Source: Ampullaceana balthica (Eukaryota > Mollusca > Gastropoda > Lymnaeidae). Taken from it: a stretch of DNA of 64,000 bases. The translations under genes were made by a program, and so were the position numbers. Each line of letters begins with the position of its first letter. Within the stretch, counting starts at the first letter, position 1. The notes beneath the pieces were generated by a model. The model had not been told where the DNA came from and made no database searches. It saw only the letters and a list, made by a program, of their open reading frames with translations. This document shows, piece by piece, positions 44,228-55,721 of the stretch. Location: the NCBI GenBank assembly GCA_944989445.1, contig CALYLW010000044.1, positions 1,217,501 through 1,281,500 of the forward strand, read 5' to 3'.

Positions 44228-44588
44228 GCATTAAGTGTGATGGTACATTTTGTTGTGATGGTACATTTTGTTGTGATGGTACATTTTGTTGTGATGGTAC
44301 ATTTTGTTGTGATGGTACATTTTGTTGTGATGGTACATTTTGTTGTGATGGTACATTTTGTTGTGATGGTACATTTTGTTGTGATGGTACATTTTGTTGT
44401 GATGGTACATTTTGTTGTGATGGTACATTTTGTTGTGATGGTACATTTGGTTGTGATGGTACATTTGGTTGTGATGGTACATTTGGTTGTGATGGTACAT
44501 TTTGTTGTGATGGTACATTTTGTTGTGATGGTACATTTTGTTGTGATGGTACATTTGGTTGTGATGGTACATTTGGTTGTGATGGTAA
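44228..44588. repeat. Minisatellite, 18-bp unit, about 20 copies
   Basis: Unit GATGGTACATTTTGTTGT. A TTTGG variant appears only in two clusters in the right half. Its ORFs (CDGTFC and MVHFVV repeats) are repeat by-products. Confidence 0.97.
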
Positions 44589-45565
44589 AAGTTAAGTGTG
44601 GAATGAAATTTAAAAAAAAACCAAACTAAACCATCTTGTGTTATACCCTTGACAGCAATACTCGAATAAACAATGATCATATTTGTATTATTTGTTAAAC
44701 AAATGATTGATCTGTTTAATATGCACTTGGATAATTTGGAGTTTAGTCGAAAGTATTATTTGTCAAATGTCGATCATTGTTTTACTTATACATTTGTATG
44801 TGGTCTTACAAGAAATCAAATGGTAATCGAAATATCGATCATGGACAGTAAAGCTAAATTTTTGTGTGTCTGTGTACCTCTTTGTGTTCGCGTGCATGCT
44901 TGTTTTCGTGTATGTGTGTACTTCTTTGTGTGCGCGTGCAGGCTTGTTTTCGTGTATGTGCGTATATGTGTGTCTGCCAGCATATAATTTGGGATGACAA
45001 TTTCGTTTCAGATGAAAGCTTGAAAAGAAGTTTTTAATTACAGTAAATTCAAAAATTGGAAGTAAATAATATAAATGATAATAAAATAAAAAACAAAAAC
45101 AAACTAATACTTAGATGAATTTTTTTTTAAACCTTTAAAAATGTTTTAAAGTGATTCTATTTCTATTAAAACTATGAGAACTTTAAACATGATACGAAAT
45201 AGAAGTAACTTATCAGAAACCTTTTGATCTTTGATGTTCTATTTTAATCACTGGTTGATATTCAACAGTCATGAAATCTTAATTGACATTTTTATTTTCT
45301 GACCTTTGTATATAGGACACCACTATCAGCGTACGATATTCACCGAACAATAAAACATTGGGTAGACTGAAAAATCTCTCTCTCTATAAATGAATGTCTG
45401 TCTGTCTGTCCCTAATGCCTTACATCCGATGGCCGTGAATTTGTTGGTAGTTGTTGAGGACATTCACGCGATACTTCCTCCCCTTTCTTATATTCTGTGT
45501 CATTTGTATGTGTGTGTGTTTATTTCTTCTTTTTATCATTACTTAATTATATTTTTTAGGTTAAA
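44589..45565. other. AT-rich spacer with a GT-rich duplication
   Basis: A segment of about 58 bp with GCTTGTTTTCGTGTATGTG is duplicated at 44860-44975. At about 45379 TCTATAAATGAATGTCTGTC starts a possible dispersed-element 5' end. No gene recognised. Confidence 0.55.
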
Positions 45566-46123
45566 GAATGTCTTATATAATGTAAATATAATGTAAATAT
45601 AATGTCTTATATTATGTAAATATAATGTAAATATAATGTCTTATATAATGTAAATATAATGTAAATATAATGTCTTATATAATGTAAATATAATGTAAAT
45701 ATAATGTCTTATATAATGTAAATATAATGTAAATATAATGTCTTATATAATGTAAATATAATGTAAATATAATGTCTTATATAATGTAAATATAATGTAA
45801 ATATAATGTCTTATATAATGTAAATATAATGTAAATATAATGTCTTATATAATGTAAATATAATGTAAATATAATGTCTTATATAATGTAAATATAATGT
45901 AAATATAATGTCTTATATAATGTAAATATAATGTAAATATAATGTCTTATATAATGTAAATATAATGTAAATATAATGTCTTATATAATGTAAATATAAT
46001 GTAAATATAATGTCTTATATAATGTAAATATAATGTAAATATAATGTAAATATAATGTCTTATATAATGTAAATATAATGTAAATATAATGTAAATATAA
46101 TGTCTTATATAATGTAAATATAG
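45566..46123. repeat. Minisatellite, 34-bp unit built of 11+11+12 bp, about 16 copies
   Basis: Each unit is AATGTAAATAT twice plus AATGTCTTATAT. Two units near the right end have a third AATGTAAATAT (45-bp form), showing growth at the sub-unit level. Confidence 0.97.
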
Positions 46124-46185
46124 TTTTATTACTTGTGTACGTTATTTGTACTGACGAAACGTCGACTTTTGCATTAATCAATTAA
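46124..46185 (+). mobile_element. Possible Penelope-like element tail fragment
   Basis: TACGTTATTTGTACTGACGA and AAACGTCGACT parallel the minus-strand tail at about 56700-56640 (TATGTTATTGTACTGATGAC ... CGAAACGTCTACT), lacking 12-13 internal bases. The link is only this shared tail motif. Confidence 0.4.
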
Positions 46186-46204
46186 AAAAGCTTCCATTTA
46201 TTGT

Positions 46205-46488
46205 TTAACTACAATCATACACCCATACATGTTTAACTACAATCATACACCCATACATGTTTAACTGCAATCATACACCCATACATGTTTAACTGCAATC
46301 ATACACCCATACATGTTTAACTGCAATCATACACCCATACATGTTTAACTACAATCATACACCCATACATGTTTAACTACAATCATACACCCATACATGT
46401 TTAACTACAATCATACACCCATACATGTTTAACTACAATCATACACCCATACATGTTTAACTACAATTATACACCCATACATGTTATC
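46205..46488. repeat. Minisatellite, 28-bp unit, 10 copies
   Basis: The unit contains TTTAACTACAATCATACACC and CATACATG. A TAACTGC variant is confined to three adjacent copies. It leads directly into the 30-bp array, and the last unit is re-used between the first copies of that array. Confidence 0.97.
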
Positions 46489-46494
46489 GGGGCA

Positions 46495-48852
46495 CTTGTT
46501 CAGTTCAATGATGTTAGTTTTCTGCTAATGTTGTTCATATTAATTACAATCATACACACATACATGTTATCGGGGCACTTGTTCAGTTCAATGATGTTAG
46601 TTGGGGCTTGGTTCAGTTCAATGATGTTAGTTGGGGCTTGGTTCAGTTCAATGATGTTATCGGGGCTTGGTTCAGTTCAATGATGTTAGTTGGGGCTTGG
46701 TTCAGTTCAATGATGTTAGTTGGGGATTGGTTCAGTTCATTGATGTTAGTTGGGGCTTGGTTCAGTTCAATGATGTTAGTTGGGGATTGGTTCAGTTCAA
46801 TGATGTTAGTTGGGGCTTGGTTCAGTTCAATGATGTTAGTTGGGGCTTGGTTCAGTTCAATGATGTTAGTTGGGGCTTGGTTCAGTTCAATGATGTTATT
46901 TGGGGCTTGGTTCAGTTCAATGAAGTTAGTTGGGGCTTGGTTCAGTTCAATGATGTTAGTTGGGGCTTGGTTCAGTTCAATGATGTTAGTTGGGGCTTGG
47001 TTCAGTTCAATGATGTTAGTTGGGGCTTGGTTCAGTTCAATGATGTTATTTGGGGCTTGGTTCAGTTCAATGAAGTTAGTTGGGGCTTGGTTCAGTTCAA
47101 TGATGTTAGTTGGGGCTTGGTTCAGTTCAATGATGTTAGTTGGGGCTTGGTTCAGTTCAATGATGTTAGTTGGGGCTTGGTTCAGTTCAATGATGTTTGT
47201 TGGGGCTTGGTTCAGTTCAATGATGTTCGTTCGGGCTTGGTTCAGTTCAATGATGTTAGTTGGGGCTTGGTTCAGTTCAATGATGTTTGTTGGGGCTTGG
47301 TTCAGTTCAATGATGTTCGTTCGGGCTTGGTTCAGTTCAATGAAGTTAGTTGGGGCTTGGTTCAGTTCAATGATGTTAGTTGGGGCTTGGTTCAGTTCAA
47401 TGATGTTAGTTGGGGCTTGGTTCAGTTCAATGATGTTAGTTGGGGCTTGGTTCAGTTCAATGATGTTTGTTGGGGCTTGGTTCAGTTCAATGATGTTAGT
47501 TGGGGCTTGGTTCAGTTCAATGATGTTAGTTGGGGCTTGGTTCAGTTCAATGATGTTAGTTGGGGATTGGTTCAGTTCAATGATGTTAGTTGGGGCTTGG
47601 TTCAGTTCAATGATGTTAGTTGGGGATTGGTTCAGTTCAATGATGTTAGTTGGGGCTTGGTTCAGTTCAATGATGTTAGTTGGGGCTTGGTTTAGTTCAA
47701 TGATGTTAGTTGGGGCTTGGTTCAGTTCAATGATGTTATCGGGGCTTGGTTCAGTTCAATGATGTTAGTTGGGGCATGGTTCAGTTCAATGATGTTATCG
47801 GGGCTTGGTTCAGTTCAATGATGTTAGTTGGGGCATGGTTCAGTTCAATGATGTTATTTGGGGCTTGGTTTAGTTCAATGATGTTAGTTGGGGCTTGGTT
47901 CAGTTCAATGATGTTATTTGGGGCTTGGTTCAGTTCAATGATGTTAGTTGGGGCTTGGTTCAGTTCAATGATGTTAGTTGGGGCATGGTTCAGTTCAATG
48001 ATGTTATTTGGGGCATGGTTCAGTTCAATGATGTTAGTTGGGGCTTGGTTCAGTTCAATGATGTTATTTGGGGCTTGGTTCAGTTCAATGATGTTAGTTG
48101 GGGCTTGGTTCAGTTCAATGATGTTAGTTGGGGCTTGGTTCAGTTCAATGATGTTAGTTGGGGCTTGGTTCAGTTCAATGATGTTATCGGGGCTTGGTTC
48201 AGTTCAATGATGTTAGTTGGGGCTTGGTTCAGTTCAATGATGTTATTTGGGGCTTGGTTCAGTTCAATGATGTTTGTTGGGGCTTGGTTTAGTTCAATGA
48301 TGTTAGTTGGGGCTTGGTTCAGTTCAATGATGTTATCGGGGCTTGGTTCAGTTCAATGATGTTAGTTGGGGCTTGGTTCAGTTCAATGATGTTAGTTGGG
48401 GCTTGGTTCAGTTCAATGATGTTAGTTGGGGCTTGGTTCAGTTCAATGATGTTAGTTGGGGCTTGGTTCAGTTCAATGATGTTAGTTGGGGCTTGGTTCA
48501 GTTCAATGATGTTAGTTGGGGCTTGGTTCAGTTCAATGATGTTAGTTGGGGCTTGGTTCAGTTCAATGATGTTAGTTGGGGCTTGGTTCAGTTCAATGAT
48601 GTTAGTTGGGGCTTGGTTCAGTTCAATGATGTTAGTTGGGGCTTGGTTCAGTTCAATGATGTTAGTTGGGGCTTGGTTCAGTTCAATGATGTTAGTTGGG
48701 GCTTGGTTCAGTTCAATGATGTTAGTTGGGGCTTGGTTCAGTTCAATGATGTTAGTTGGGGATTGGTTCAGTTCAATGATGTTAGTTGGGGCTTGGTTCA
48801 GTTCATTGATGTTAGTTGGGGCTTGGTTCAGTTCAATGATGTTAGTTTTCTG
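46495..48852. repeat. Minisatellite, 30-bp unit, about 78 copies (2.36 kb)
   Basis: The unit is GTTCAGTTCAATGATGTTAG plus TTGGGGCTTG. It is the largest array here. The left part has variant markers (GAAGTTAG, GATGTTCGTTCGGG, TTATCGGGG, GGGGATTGG) in repeated blocks of 90 and 150 bp. The right part (48361-48760) is nearly uniform. Both borders carry the same phrase, GTTAGTTTTCTGCTAATG then TTGTTCATAT. All three plus frames are stop-free over long spans because the unit lacks stops. Confidence 0.98.
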
Positions 48853-48892
48853 CTAATGTTGTTCATATAAACACCAATCACCAATTTGTAGA

Positions 48893-49195
48893 GCTGTTCA
48901 AAACAATGTATAACGGAAAACAACTCGAAAACGTCTTTTTTATGGCGGGGAGGGGGGGAGGGGGGAGCTGCTCATAACAATGTATAACGGAAAACAACTC
49001 GAAAACGTCTTTTTTTATGGCGGGGAGGGGGGAGGGGGGAGCTGTTCTGTGCAGAAATTGTTTGGTTTGAAACAAATATACACCACATATTAAAACTTTA
49101 ATAAATAATTTGATTTGAAACAAATATACACAACACATTACAACTTTAATAAATAGTTTGGTTTGAAACAAATATAAACCACATATATTAAAAAC
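48893..49195. repeat. Two short arrays: 74-bp (2 copies) and about 44-bp (3 copies)
   Basis: First, ACAATGTATAACGGAAAACA with GAAAACGTC and a G-rich GGCGGGGAGGGG tail, twice. Second, TGAAACAAATATACACCAC with CTTTAATAAATA, three times. Confidence 0.9.
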
Positions 49196-49734
49196 TATAA
49201 TAAATTGCTTTAAGCTGGCGTGTCAAATATAAGGTTTGTCGAAGAGACACATCAAACTTCATTTGTCGCAATCAATTTCATGTACTGTTAAAGAACACTT
49301 CCTGGATTCTCCGATGAGGCACACCTGGCTATAGACTTTAATTAACGACGGAATTGAAAGATATTTGATAGAAAAAAAAAGAAAGAAATGTAATCATCAT
49401 TAAAAACCCTCGCGTTGGTGTATCATTCTATAGATTTAATTAGTAACTCATAGACTGCTGACATCACTTGGTTTGAGACGATCGTGGGAAGTTCGAAGCG
49501 AAATTTGAAACATTATACATTTCTCAGCTGTACTTAATGAATGGCCTGGGATTCATAAACGGGAGAGGATTGTCTTGCTGATAGGTTCTTGGTTTGTTGG
49601 ATGCAGCTACACGCGTACCAATAGCCAATAGGATTCCATTTCTATTTTTCATTCAACGTATATTTGCGTTCTCCTAATGTTTCCCCTCTTCTAAAATATA
49701 ATTCTAAAAAAAACAAACAAAATAACAACAACAC
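49196..49734. other. Spacer, no gene recognised
   Basis: Mixed-composition sequence without recognisable exon, terminus or array. Confidence 0.55.
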
Positions 49735-50320
49735 ATAAATAAATAAATAAATGAATTGGTAATTTTTATAGCGCTGTTTCCCAGCAAGGAGCCGGGCTCA
49801 CAACGTTTTACATAGAGATAATAACATACATATAATAATTTAAATATACATTCTCTACACAGTAACCACATAAATAACAGTACAATACACATAAGTTACG
49901 TTAATCATTAAAAAGAAATGGTGTTTCTTTAATTTTGAAAATAAATTTTGAAAAGATGTGTCTTAAGTGCAGTCTTGAAGGAGTTGGCAGATGAAATACT
50001 CCTGATGTGTAATGGTAGAGAATTCCATTGTTTGGCTGCACAAAATGAGAATGACCTTTCGCCAAACGTTTTAGTTCGTGTCTTAGGAACACAGAGAATG
50101 CGCGTGTCTGCAGAAGAGCGTAGCTGACGACTTGGTGAGTAGACAGACAGAAGCTCATTAAGATAGGAAAAGCATGAGTCAGAAAAGAAGTTGTGACAGA
50201 GAACGGCCAGTTTGTAATCGATTCGGGCTTGTATAAGTAGCCAATGAAGTGAATAAGTCTGGTCCACGAAACTCGCTGCTATAGTTGTTATATGGCATAC
50301 ATCCAAACAACATTTTGGAC
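49735..50320 (-). mobile_element. Non-LTR retrotransposon (LINE), 3' fragment
   Basis: Minus strand: the end of a reverse transcriptase ORF (stop at 49929) is followed by a 3' UTR of about 190 bp and an (ATTT)n tail on the minus strand, seen as ATAAATAAATAAATAAATG at 49736-49754. It is 5'-truncated, as is usual for LINEs. The 48-bp array starts immediately beyond the truncation. Confidence 0.8.
49929..50306 (-). pseudogene. LINE reverse transcriptase C-terminal end
   Basis: An open frame of about 125 codons with RIDYKLAVLCHNFFSD, YSPSRQLRSSADTRIL and FGERSFSFCAAKQWNSLP, then FKTALKTHLFKIYF, ending at 49929. These motifs are the conserved C-terminal tail found after the thumb region in CR1/jockey-like LINE proteins. 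The catalytic FxDD part is absent because of 5' truncation, so the fragment cannot act alone. The first codon is not an ATG. Confidence 0.8.
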
Positions 50321-50336
50321 CATTTGCATTTATTAT

Positions 50337-50716
50337 AACAATAACCAGGTCCAGCTATAACCCCGTCCCACCACCATTTATTATAGCAATAACCAGGTCC
50401 AGCTATAACCCCGTCCCACCACCATTTATTATAGCAATAATCAGGTCCAGCTATAACCCCGTCCCACCACCATTTATTATAGCAATAACCAGGTCCAGCT
50501 ATAACCCCGTCCCACCACCATTTATTATAGCAATAATCAGGTCCAGCTATAACCCCGTCCCACCACCATTTATTATAACAATAACCAGGTCCAGCTATAA
50601 CCCCGTCCCACCACCATTTATTATAGCAATAATCAGGTCCAGCTATAACCCCGTCCCACCACCATTTATTATAACAATAACCAGGTCCAGCTATAACCCC
50701 GTCCCACCACCATTTA
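50337..50716. repeat. Minisatellite, 48-bp unit, 8 copies
   Basis: The unit contains GTCCAGCTATAACCCCGTCC and CACCACCATTTATTATAGCA. CAATAACC and CAATAATC alternate from copy to copy over most of the array, so the true period may be 96 bp. The minus strand is open with WWWDGVIAGPGYCYNK repeats, a by-product. Confidence 0.96.
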
Positions 50717-51413
50717 CACACACTTTATAACTTAAATTATAACTTCCCTTATGGTAATGGACTCTAATATATTGTACTCGTATTTCTGTGTTGGGACTTT
50801 CATTTAAACACAGTTTGTCTTGATGGTTATCGAAGGCAAATATATTAGTAATTATTAGTGTCGCCCAGAGGCGTCACTAGGGTTGGTGTCACCCGGGGCG
50901 GTAGCTCATGGTGTCACCCCTTCACGACTGAAGGGGCCATCCATAAATGACGTCACGCGAGGTTGCCGATTTTTACCCCACCCTCCCCAGCGTCATACTT
51001 TGTCACAAAAACTTAGACCCCACCCCTTTTTTACGATATGACGTCACAAAGCTTTGACACCCCTCCCCCAAGCCGTATTTTCTCAATAAAAGTTAGCATG
51101 TTGCAAATTATTTTTTGTCATTTAAATATGTATTTAGGGTAAGTCTGCACTGTAATATCGTAACACGCGTGAAGTCATTGAAAACGTAATTAGATAAATG
51201 GTAAGCAATCAAATATTTAAGTGGAACTTTTATTTAAAGTTTCGCGCTTTTGGTGTGACGTCAAATTTCTTAAACACCCCCCCTCCTCGTACCACATCGT
51301 CACAGATGCGTGGACCCCTATGGCGGATTAAAGGGGGGGGATGCTGAACGGGCTAAAGCCCCCAATAATTTAAGGGCCCCCAAACTTTTTATGAATTATA
51401 GTGTATAATAAAG

Positions 51414-53166
51414 ATGCAGGCCATTATTTTTGTACGAATCCCTGAAAATGCCTTGGACAGTCATACGGCAATGCTGCAAATGAGTAGGAAGTATAACGGA
51501 AACCAGGCTATTCTTCGTGAGAAGTGCATTGTAGCTCATTATGTGACGTGCACAGCTCATTCCTTTAATTTGGTTGGTAAAAGAGCAGCAGGTTGTCCTA
51601 CTGCGGTCAGATTTTTTGTTTTCTTCAAAATCTTTATTTGTTTTTGTTGCATCTACTCATCGTTGACAGGTACTTCAAAAACATATGAAATTGATACATG
51701 CTAACAAAGCCTTGTCTGACACAAGATGGTCAGCCTGACATTATGCTTTAAGGTCTGTTAATAGCTCATACAATGAGAATATCGCAGCACTAGAAGAATT
51801 AGCAACGAATGAAAATCAGCCACTTGACTGCCGACTTGAAGAAGAAGGATTTCTAAAGGAAATTGAACAACTGGAAGTCGCTATTTTACTTGAAATTTGG
51901 GAAACAATTTTAGAAAGGAAGTCTCTCATTGAGTTTTTTAAAAAATAGCATTCATAATTTTATTCCTATGAAGACGAAGGAAAGGAAAAGTCCGTGGTAA
52001 AAACAGTGTAAACAATCTTCAATACTATCAAACAAAAAAAAAGAAAGCGTCAGTTTGATAAAGGGACATCAACAAAACAGCATTCTCCTTGAGAAAAAAA
52101 TTCAAGATTGAGGTATTTCTGGTAATCATTGACAAACTTTCTTAAGCCCTACAACATTGGTTAGGTGCATTTAAATACATCCATGAGAAATTTGGCTTTC
52201 TTACAAACCTAACTGAGCTCAGCACTTTCGCCACCCGATGGGCAGCAGCCAAGTTAATGGAAGAACATTCAAGTGATTTCGAAGAAGGGGTCGGGTAAAT
52301 CCGAAGCAACCGTTTCGTCCCCCCCTCAATTTACTAGCAACGCCATCGAGCGGTGCCGGTTTAGGGCCAGGAGCGCTTGTACGGATTAGCAAAAAGTGCC
52401 GCGAAGAACGCATTGGACGCCAGCTCTGAGGAAACCTTCCAGTGGGGGTTACACCCTAGGTAGGTCTTTGATGATCACCCGGTCTGCGGCGGTCCTAACC
52501 ATGGAGACCCGTGTGCTTTGCCGGGATGGCGCCAAAGTGGTAGCGGGTCGTAGTAGGAAATTCCACCACCTCCTTGTGAGGGCAACTTAGTGGGAGGCAT
52601 CTTCGACTGTATGTCCTGGATGCCCAGGTGGCCGCTTCAGAAGCGACCGCTTTTGGGGGGTTCCTCAGCTGTTACGTCCCTTTGGTGGCCAGATGGCTAA
52701 GGGGGTCTTCCGGGAAGACCCATAAAGAGCACTAGGCTCGGGGCTTCTGATTTTCTTCCACATGTAGGTTCATGCGTGATTTCGAAGACTGCTTACCTTC
52801 AGAATTAGTCCAATTTTCAGAACTCTTAAAAAAGTTATTGTCCAGCCCCAGGCTCAGGGTTAGGAAAAGGAATTAGCACAAAGCGAAACTCAAAAAACTT
52901 GCACAGAGCTAAAAATTTTGCTGCTTTTGAATGAGCTATATTTCACACAGTCCTTTACAAATGTACACATCGCACTTCGCATCTATCTTTCAATGATGAC
53001 ATCAAACTGCAGCTGAGAGCGATCCTTTTCAAAGTTGAAAAGAATATATAATGAGAATTTGCATGGGACGAAAAAGGCTGAATATGCTCTCTCTAATGAG
53101 CATTGAAAAGGAACTTATAAGCTTACTCAGCTTTATTGACTTGATTGAAAACTTCGCCATTTGAAA
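51414..53166 (+). pseudogene. hAT transposase, decayed (ZMYM1/TTF-like group)
   Basis: Plus-strand fragments follow the order of this hAT group: MLQMSRKYNGNQAILREKC then VTCTAHSFNLVGKRAA (51414-51704), KALSDTRWSA after a frameshift, ALEELATNENQPLDC and LEVAILLEIWETILERKSL. After the GC-rich insertion come DFEDCLPSELVQFSEL and, at about 53090-53160, MLSLMSIEKELISLLS and LIENFAI, the C-terminal dimerisation motif. Stops, frameshifts and the 491-bp insertion show it is dead. The N-terminal zinc finger was not found. Confidence 0.75.
52285..52775. mobile_element. GC-rich insertion, 491 bp, with exact 12-bp target duplication
   Basis: The block is bounded by identical 12-mers GTGATTTCGAAG (52273-52284 and 52776-52787) and interrupts the hAT transposase between HSSDFEE and DFEDCLPSEL. 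It is markedly more GC-rich than its surroundings, starts AAGGGGTCGGGTAAATCC and ends CCACATGTAGGTTCATGC. It has no terminal inverted repeat and no A tail. A 12-bp duplication suggests retroposition (LINE or SINE end) rather than a DNA transposon. No protein recognised. Confidence 0.8.
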
Positions 53167-53319
53167 AATTCGCAAACGAAAGTTGTTGGTTGAAATAATA
53201 ATCATACATATTTTTCAATAATTTTTGTTATTTCAAATAGAGAAAAGAATTCGTTACCTCATGAATTTTTTTTTAAAATACGGAATAACGCGTAATACTA
53301 TTCTTTAAGGGGGCGCGTT

Positions 53320-53384
53320 CGTAAGCACTAAACAGCGTAAGTCGGGATGGGACCGTCGTAACCGGAGGACTACCTGTATATAAA
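53320..53384 (-). mobile_element. Tigger/mariner-like terminal fragment
   Basis: Read on the minus strand it begins TATACAGGTAGTCCTCCGG, then TTACGACGGTCCCATCCCGA and CTTACGC, very like Tc1/mariner-Tigger termini as I recall them. Only one end was seen. Confidence 0.45.
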
Positions 53385-53951
53385 CATGCATATCTATGCT
53401 TTCACGCCTTTAATAAATATATATATATATAAAATATTAACTCAAAGACATTGAAATCATAATTTTCCTCAAGAAAAACATCAACAAAGAAAACCCATCA
53501 TTTGATTTTTTTTCTTTGGGGGGGGTGGTGATAAAAATCGTATTCCCCCCCACCCCACTGTGGTGGAGGGATTCGTGAGGTGGGTAATCGTTCATGGCTT
53601 TATATCTTTTAAAACAGAAGACACTGCCTCTTTCATTCCAGCCGTTTTTTAAAGATCTCTCTGCTGCGACTATTTCTTTTCTTTTTTTCCTAATTTGTTT
53701 TAATGTTGTTCGTGTGTTGGGACTGTTTTATTATTGCAAGTTAACTGATATTTTTTAATAAGAATTTTCACGTTTCACGTATTTCATTGTATTTCTTAAT
53801 TTCTTTCTAGATTAAAAAATGTGTCATCTTTTGTTTTCTGACATAAAATCGTACACAGTAAAATTTTAGGCTCGGGTGTCACCCCCTGATGGGTGTCACC
53901 CGGGGCGGCCCGCCCCCCCCCGCCCCCCCTAGTGACGCCACTGGTGTCGCC

Positions 53952-54683
53952 TTCTGCAATAATCAATGGAGACTTTCATTGTGATTTTAGAGGGATAAGC
54001 CAGATTCAAAGGGGAAGAACAATTCAGTGTATTTTATTCTAACTTGCTAAATGGTAGTACCATCAATTGAATTTGTTATTAAGCTATTTATTCAAATCCA
54101 GTTTTTGAGTAATATGCCAATATTTAAAATTACATTTGAAAAGCATGTACAAATTAATTATATCCTGAATAAAATCAAATATTAATTACTTAAAATATAT
54201 TTTTAACACTTATCAGATAAGAAAAGACAAATTATGTAGTGTACACACGATGGATATGCTGTACAAATTATGTTGTGTACACACGATGTAAGTAAGGTGA
54301 TGTCATTACAAAATATGTTGTGTATACACGATGCATATTATATACTGTAAGGAAGGTGATGTCATTACAAAACAATGATATCATAAATCTTTTTCAAACA
54401 ATTAAAACGGAATGATTCGGTTCAATACATGGAATCCGTGAAGCTGCTCTGACGACGCGAAGACTCAAAAGATACTTTAAAATTGTATAATTATTTTTGA
54501 CAAGAAATTAAATATTACAGGCATCCAGTTCTTTATAATTGAAAAGCTGCTACACAAGGTCGACATTAATGGTGAGGAAAGCAGCTTGAAATCGAATTGA
54601 TGAGAAAGTTGTAAAATTCCAATGACATCAAAAGATCTTGAGCATTCATTTTCAATTTATAGACATTGTAATTGAAAGCAACT
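53952..54683. other. AT-rich spacer with irregular repeats
   Basis: Irregular duplications of ATGTTGTGTACACACGATG and AAGGTGATGTCATTACAAAA occur at 54225-54380. No gene recognised. Confidence 0.6.
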
Positions 54684-55676
54684 ATTTAAGTCTTAATGAC
54701 GTGATCATTTCTTGTTAAAGTTAAACTTAATGACGTGATCATTTCTTATTAAAGTTAAACTTAATGACGTGATCATTTCTTGTTAAGTTAAACTTAATGA
54801 CATGATCATTTCTTGTTAAAGTTAAACTTAATGACGTGATCATTTCTTGTTAAAGTTAAACTTAATGACGTGATCATTTCTTGTTAAGTTAAACTTAATG
54901 ACATGATCATTTCTTGTTAAAGTTAAACTTAATGACATGATCATTTCTTGTTAAGTTAAACTTAATGACATGATCATTTCTTGTTAAAGTTAAACTTAAT
55001 GATGTGATCATTTCTTGTTAAAGTTAAACTTAATGACGTGATCATTTCTTGTTAAAGTTAAACTTAATGACGTGATCATTTCTTGTTAAAGTTAAACTTA
55101 ATGACATGATCATTTCTTGTTAAAGTTAAACTTAATGACGTGATCATTTCTTGTTAAAGTTAAACTTAATGGCGTGATCATTTCTTGTTAAAGTTAAACT
55201 TAATGACGTGATCATTTCTTGTTAAAGTTAAACTTAATGACATGATCATTTCTTGTTAAAGTTAAACTTAATGACATGATCATTTCTTGTTAAAGTTAAA
55301 CTTAATGACATGATCATTTCTTGTTAAAGTTAAACTTAATGACATGATCATTTCTTGTTAAAGTTAAACTTAATGACATGATCATTTCTTGTTAAAGTTA
55401 AACTTAATGACATGATAATTTCTTGTTAAAGTTAAAATTAATGACATGATAATTTCTTGTTAAAGTTAAACTTAATGACATGATAATTTCTTGTTAAAGT
55501 TAAAATTAATGACGTGATAATTTCTTGTTAAAGTTAAAAATAATGACGTGATAATTTCTTGTTAAAGTTAAAATTAATGACGTGATAATTTCTTGTTAAA
55601 GTTAAAATTAATGACGTGATAATTTCTTGTTAAAGTTAAAATTAATGACATGATAATTTCTTGTTAAAGTTAAACG
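54684..55676. repeat. Minisatellite, 34-bp unit, about 29 copies, with CRE-like half-sites
   Basis: The unit contains TTAATGACGTGATCATTTCT and TGTTAAAGTTAAAC. TGACGTGA and TGACATGA alternate irregularly. The palindrome TGATCA is intact in the left and middle copies and becomes TGATAA from about 55411 onward, together with TTAAAATTAATG replacing TTAAACTTAATG. Three 33-bp copies lack one A. Confidence 0.97.
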
Positions 55677-55721
55677 TATTTTAAAAGAATTGTTTGAATG
55701 TGAGACATCGCTCTTTAAATT

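Larger units (their letters stand above)
50866..53943 (+). mobile_element. hAT DNA transposon, 3078 bp, with exact 8-bp target duplication
   Basis: The left end is CAGAGGCGTCACTAGG and the right end, reverse complemented, CAGTGGCGTCACTAGG (15 of 16 identical). GGTGTCACCCGGGGCGG occurs just inside both ends. Flanks GTGTCGCC at 50858-50865 and 53944-53951 are identical. Inside are a decayed plus-strand transposase, a GC-rich insertion at 52285-52775 and a Tigger-like terminus near 53320. Confidence 0.95.

Noticed and set aside
45379..45500. Second complete Helitron starting TCTATAAATGAATG
   Set aside because: No 3' hairpin with CTRR end could be matched downstream before the 34-bp array.
46608..48870. 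ORFs of up to 384 codons with WFSSMMLVGA-type repeats
   Set aside because: Products of the stop-free 30-bp unit in all three plus frames; not a membrane protein family I can recognise.
54684..55676. CRISPR or operator array
   Set aside because: The whole 34-bp unit is repeated with no spacers; it is a minisatellite.
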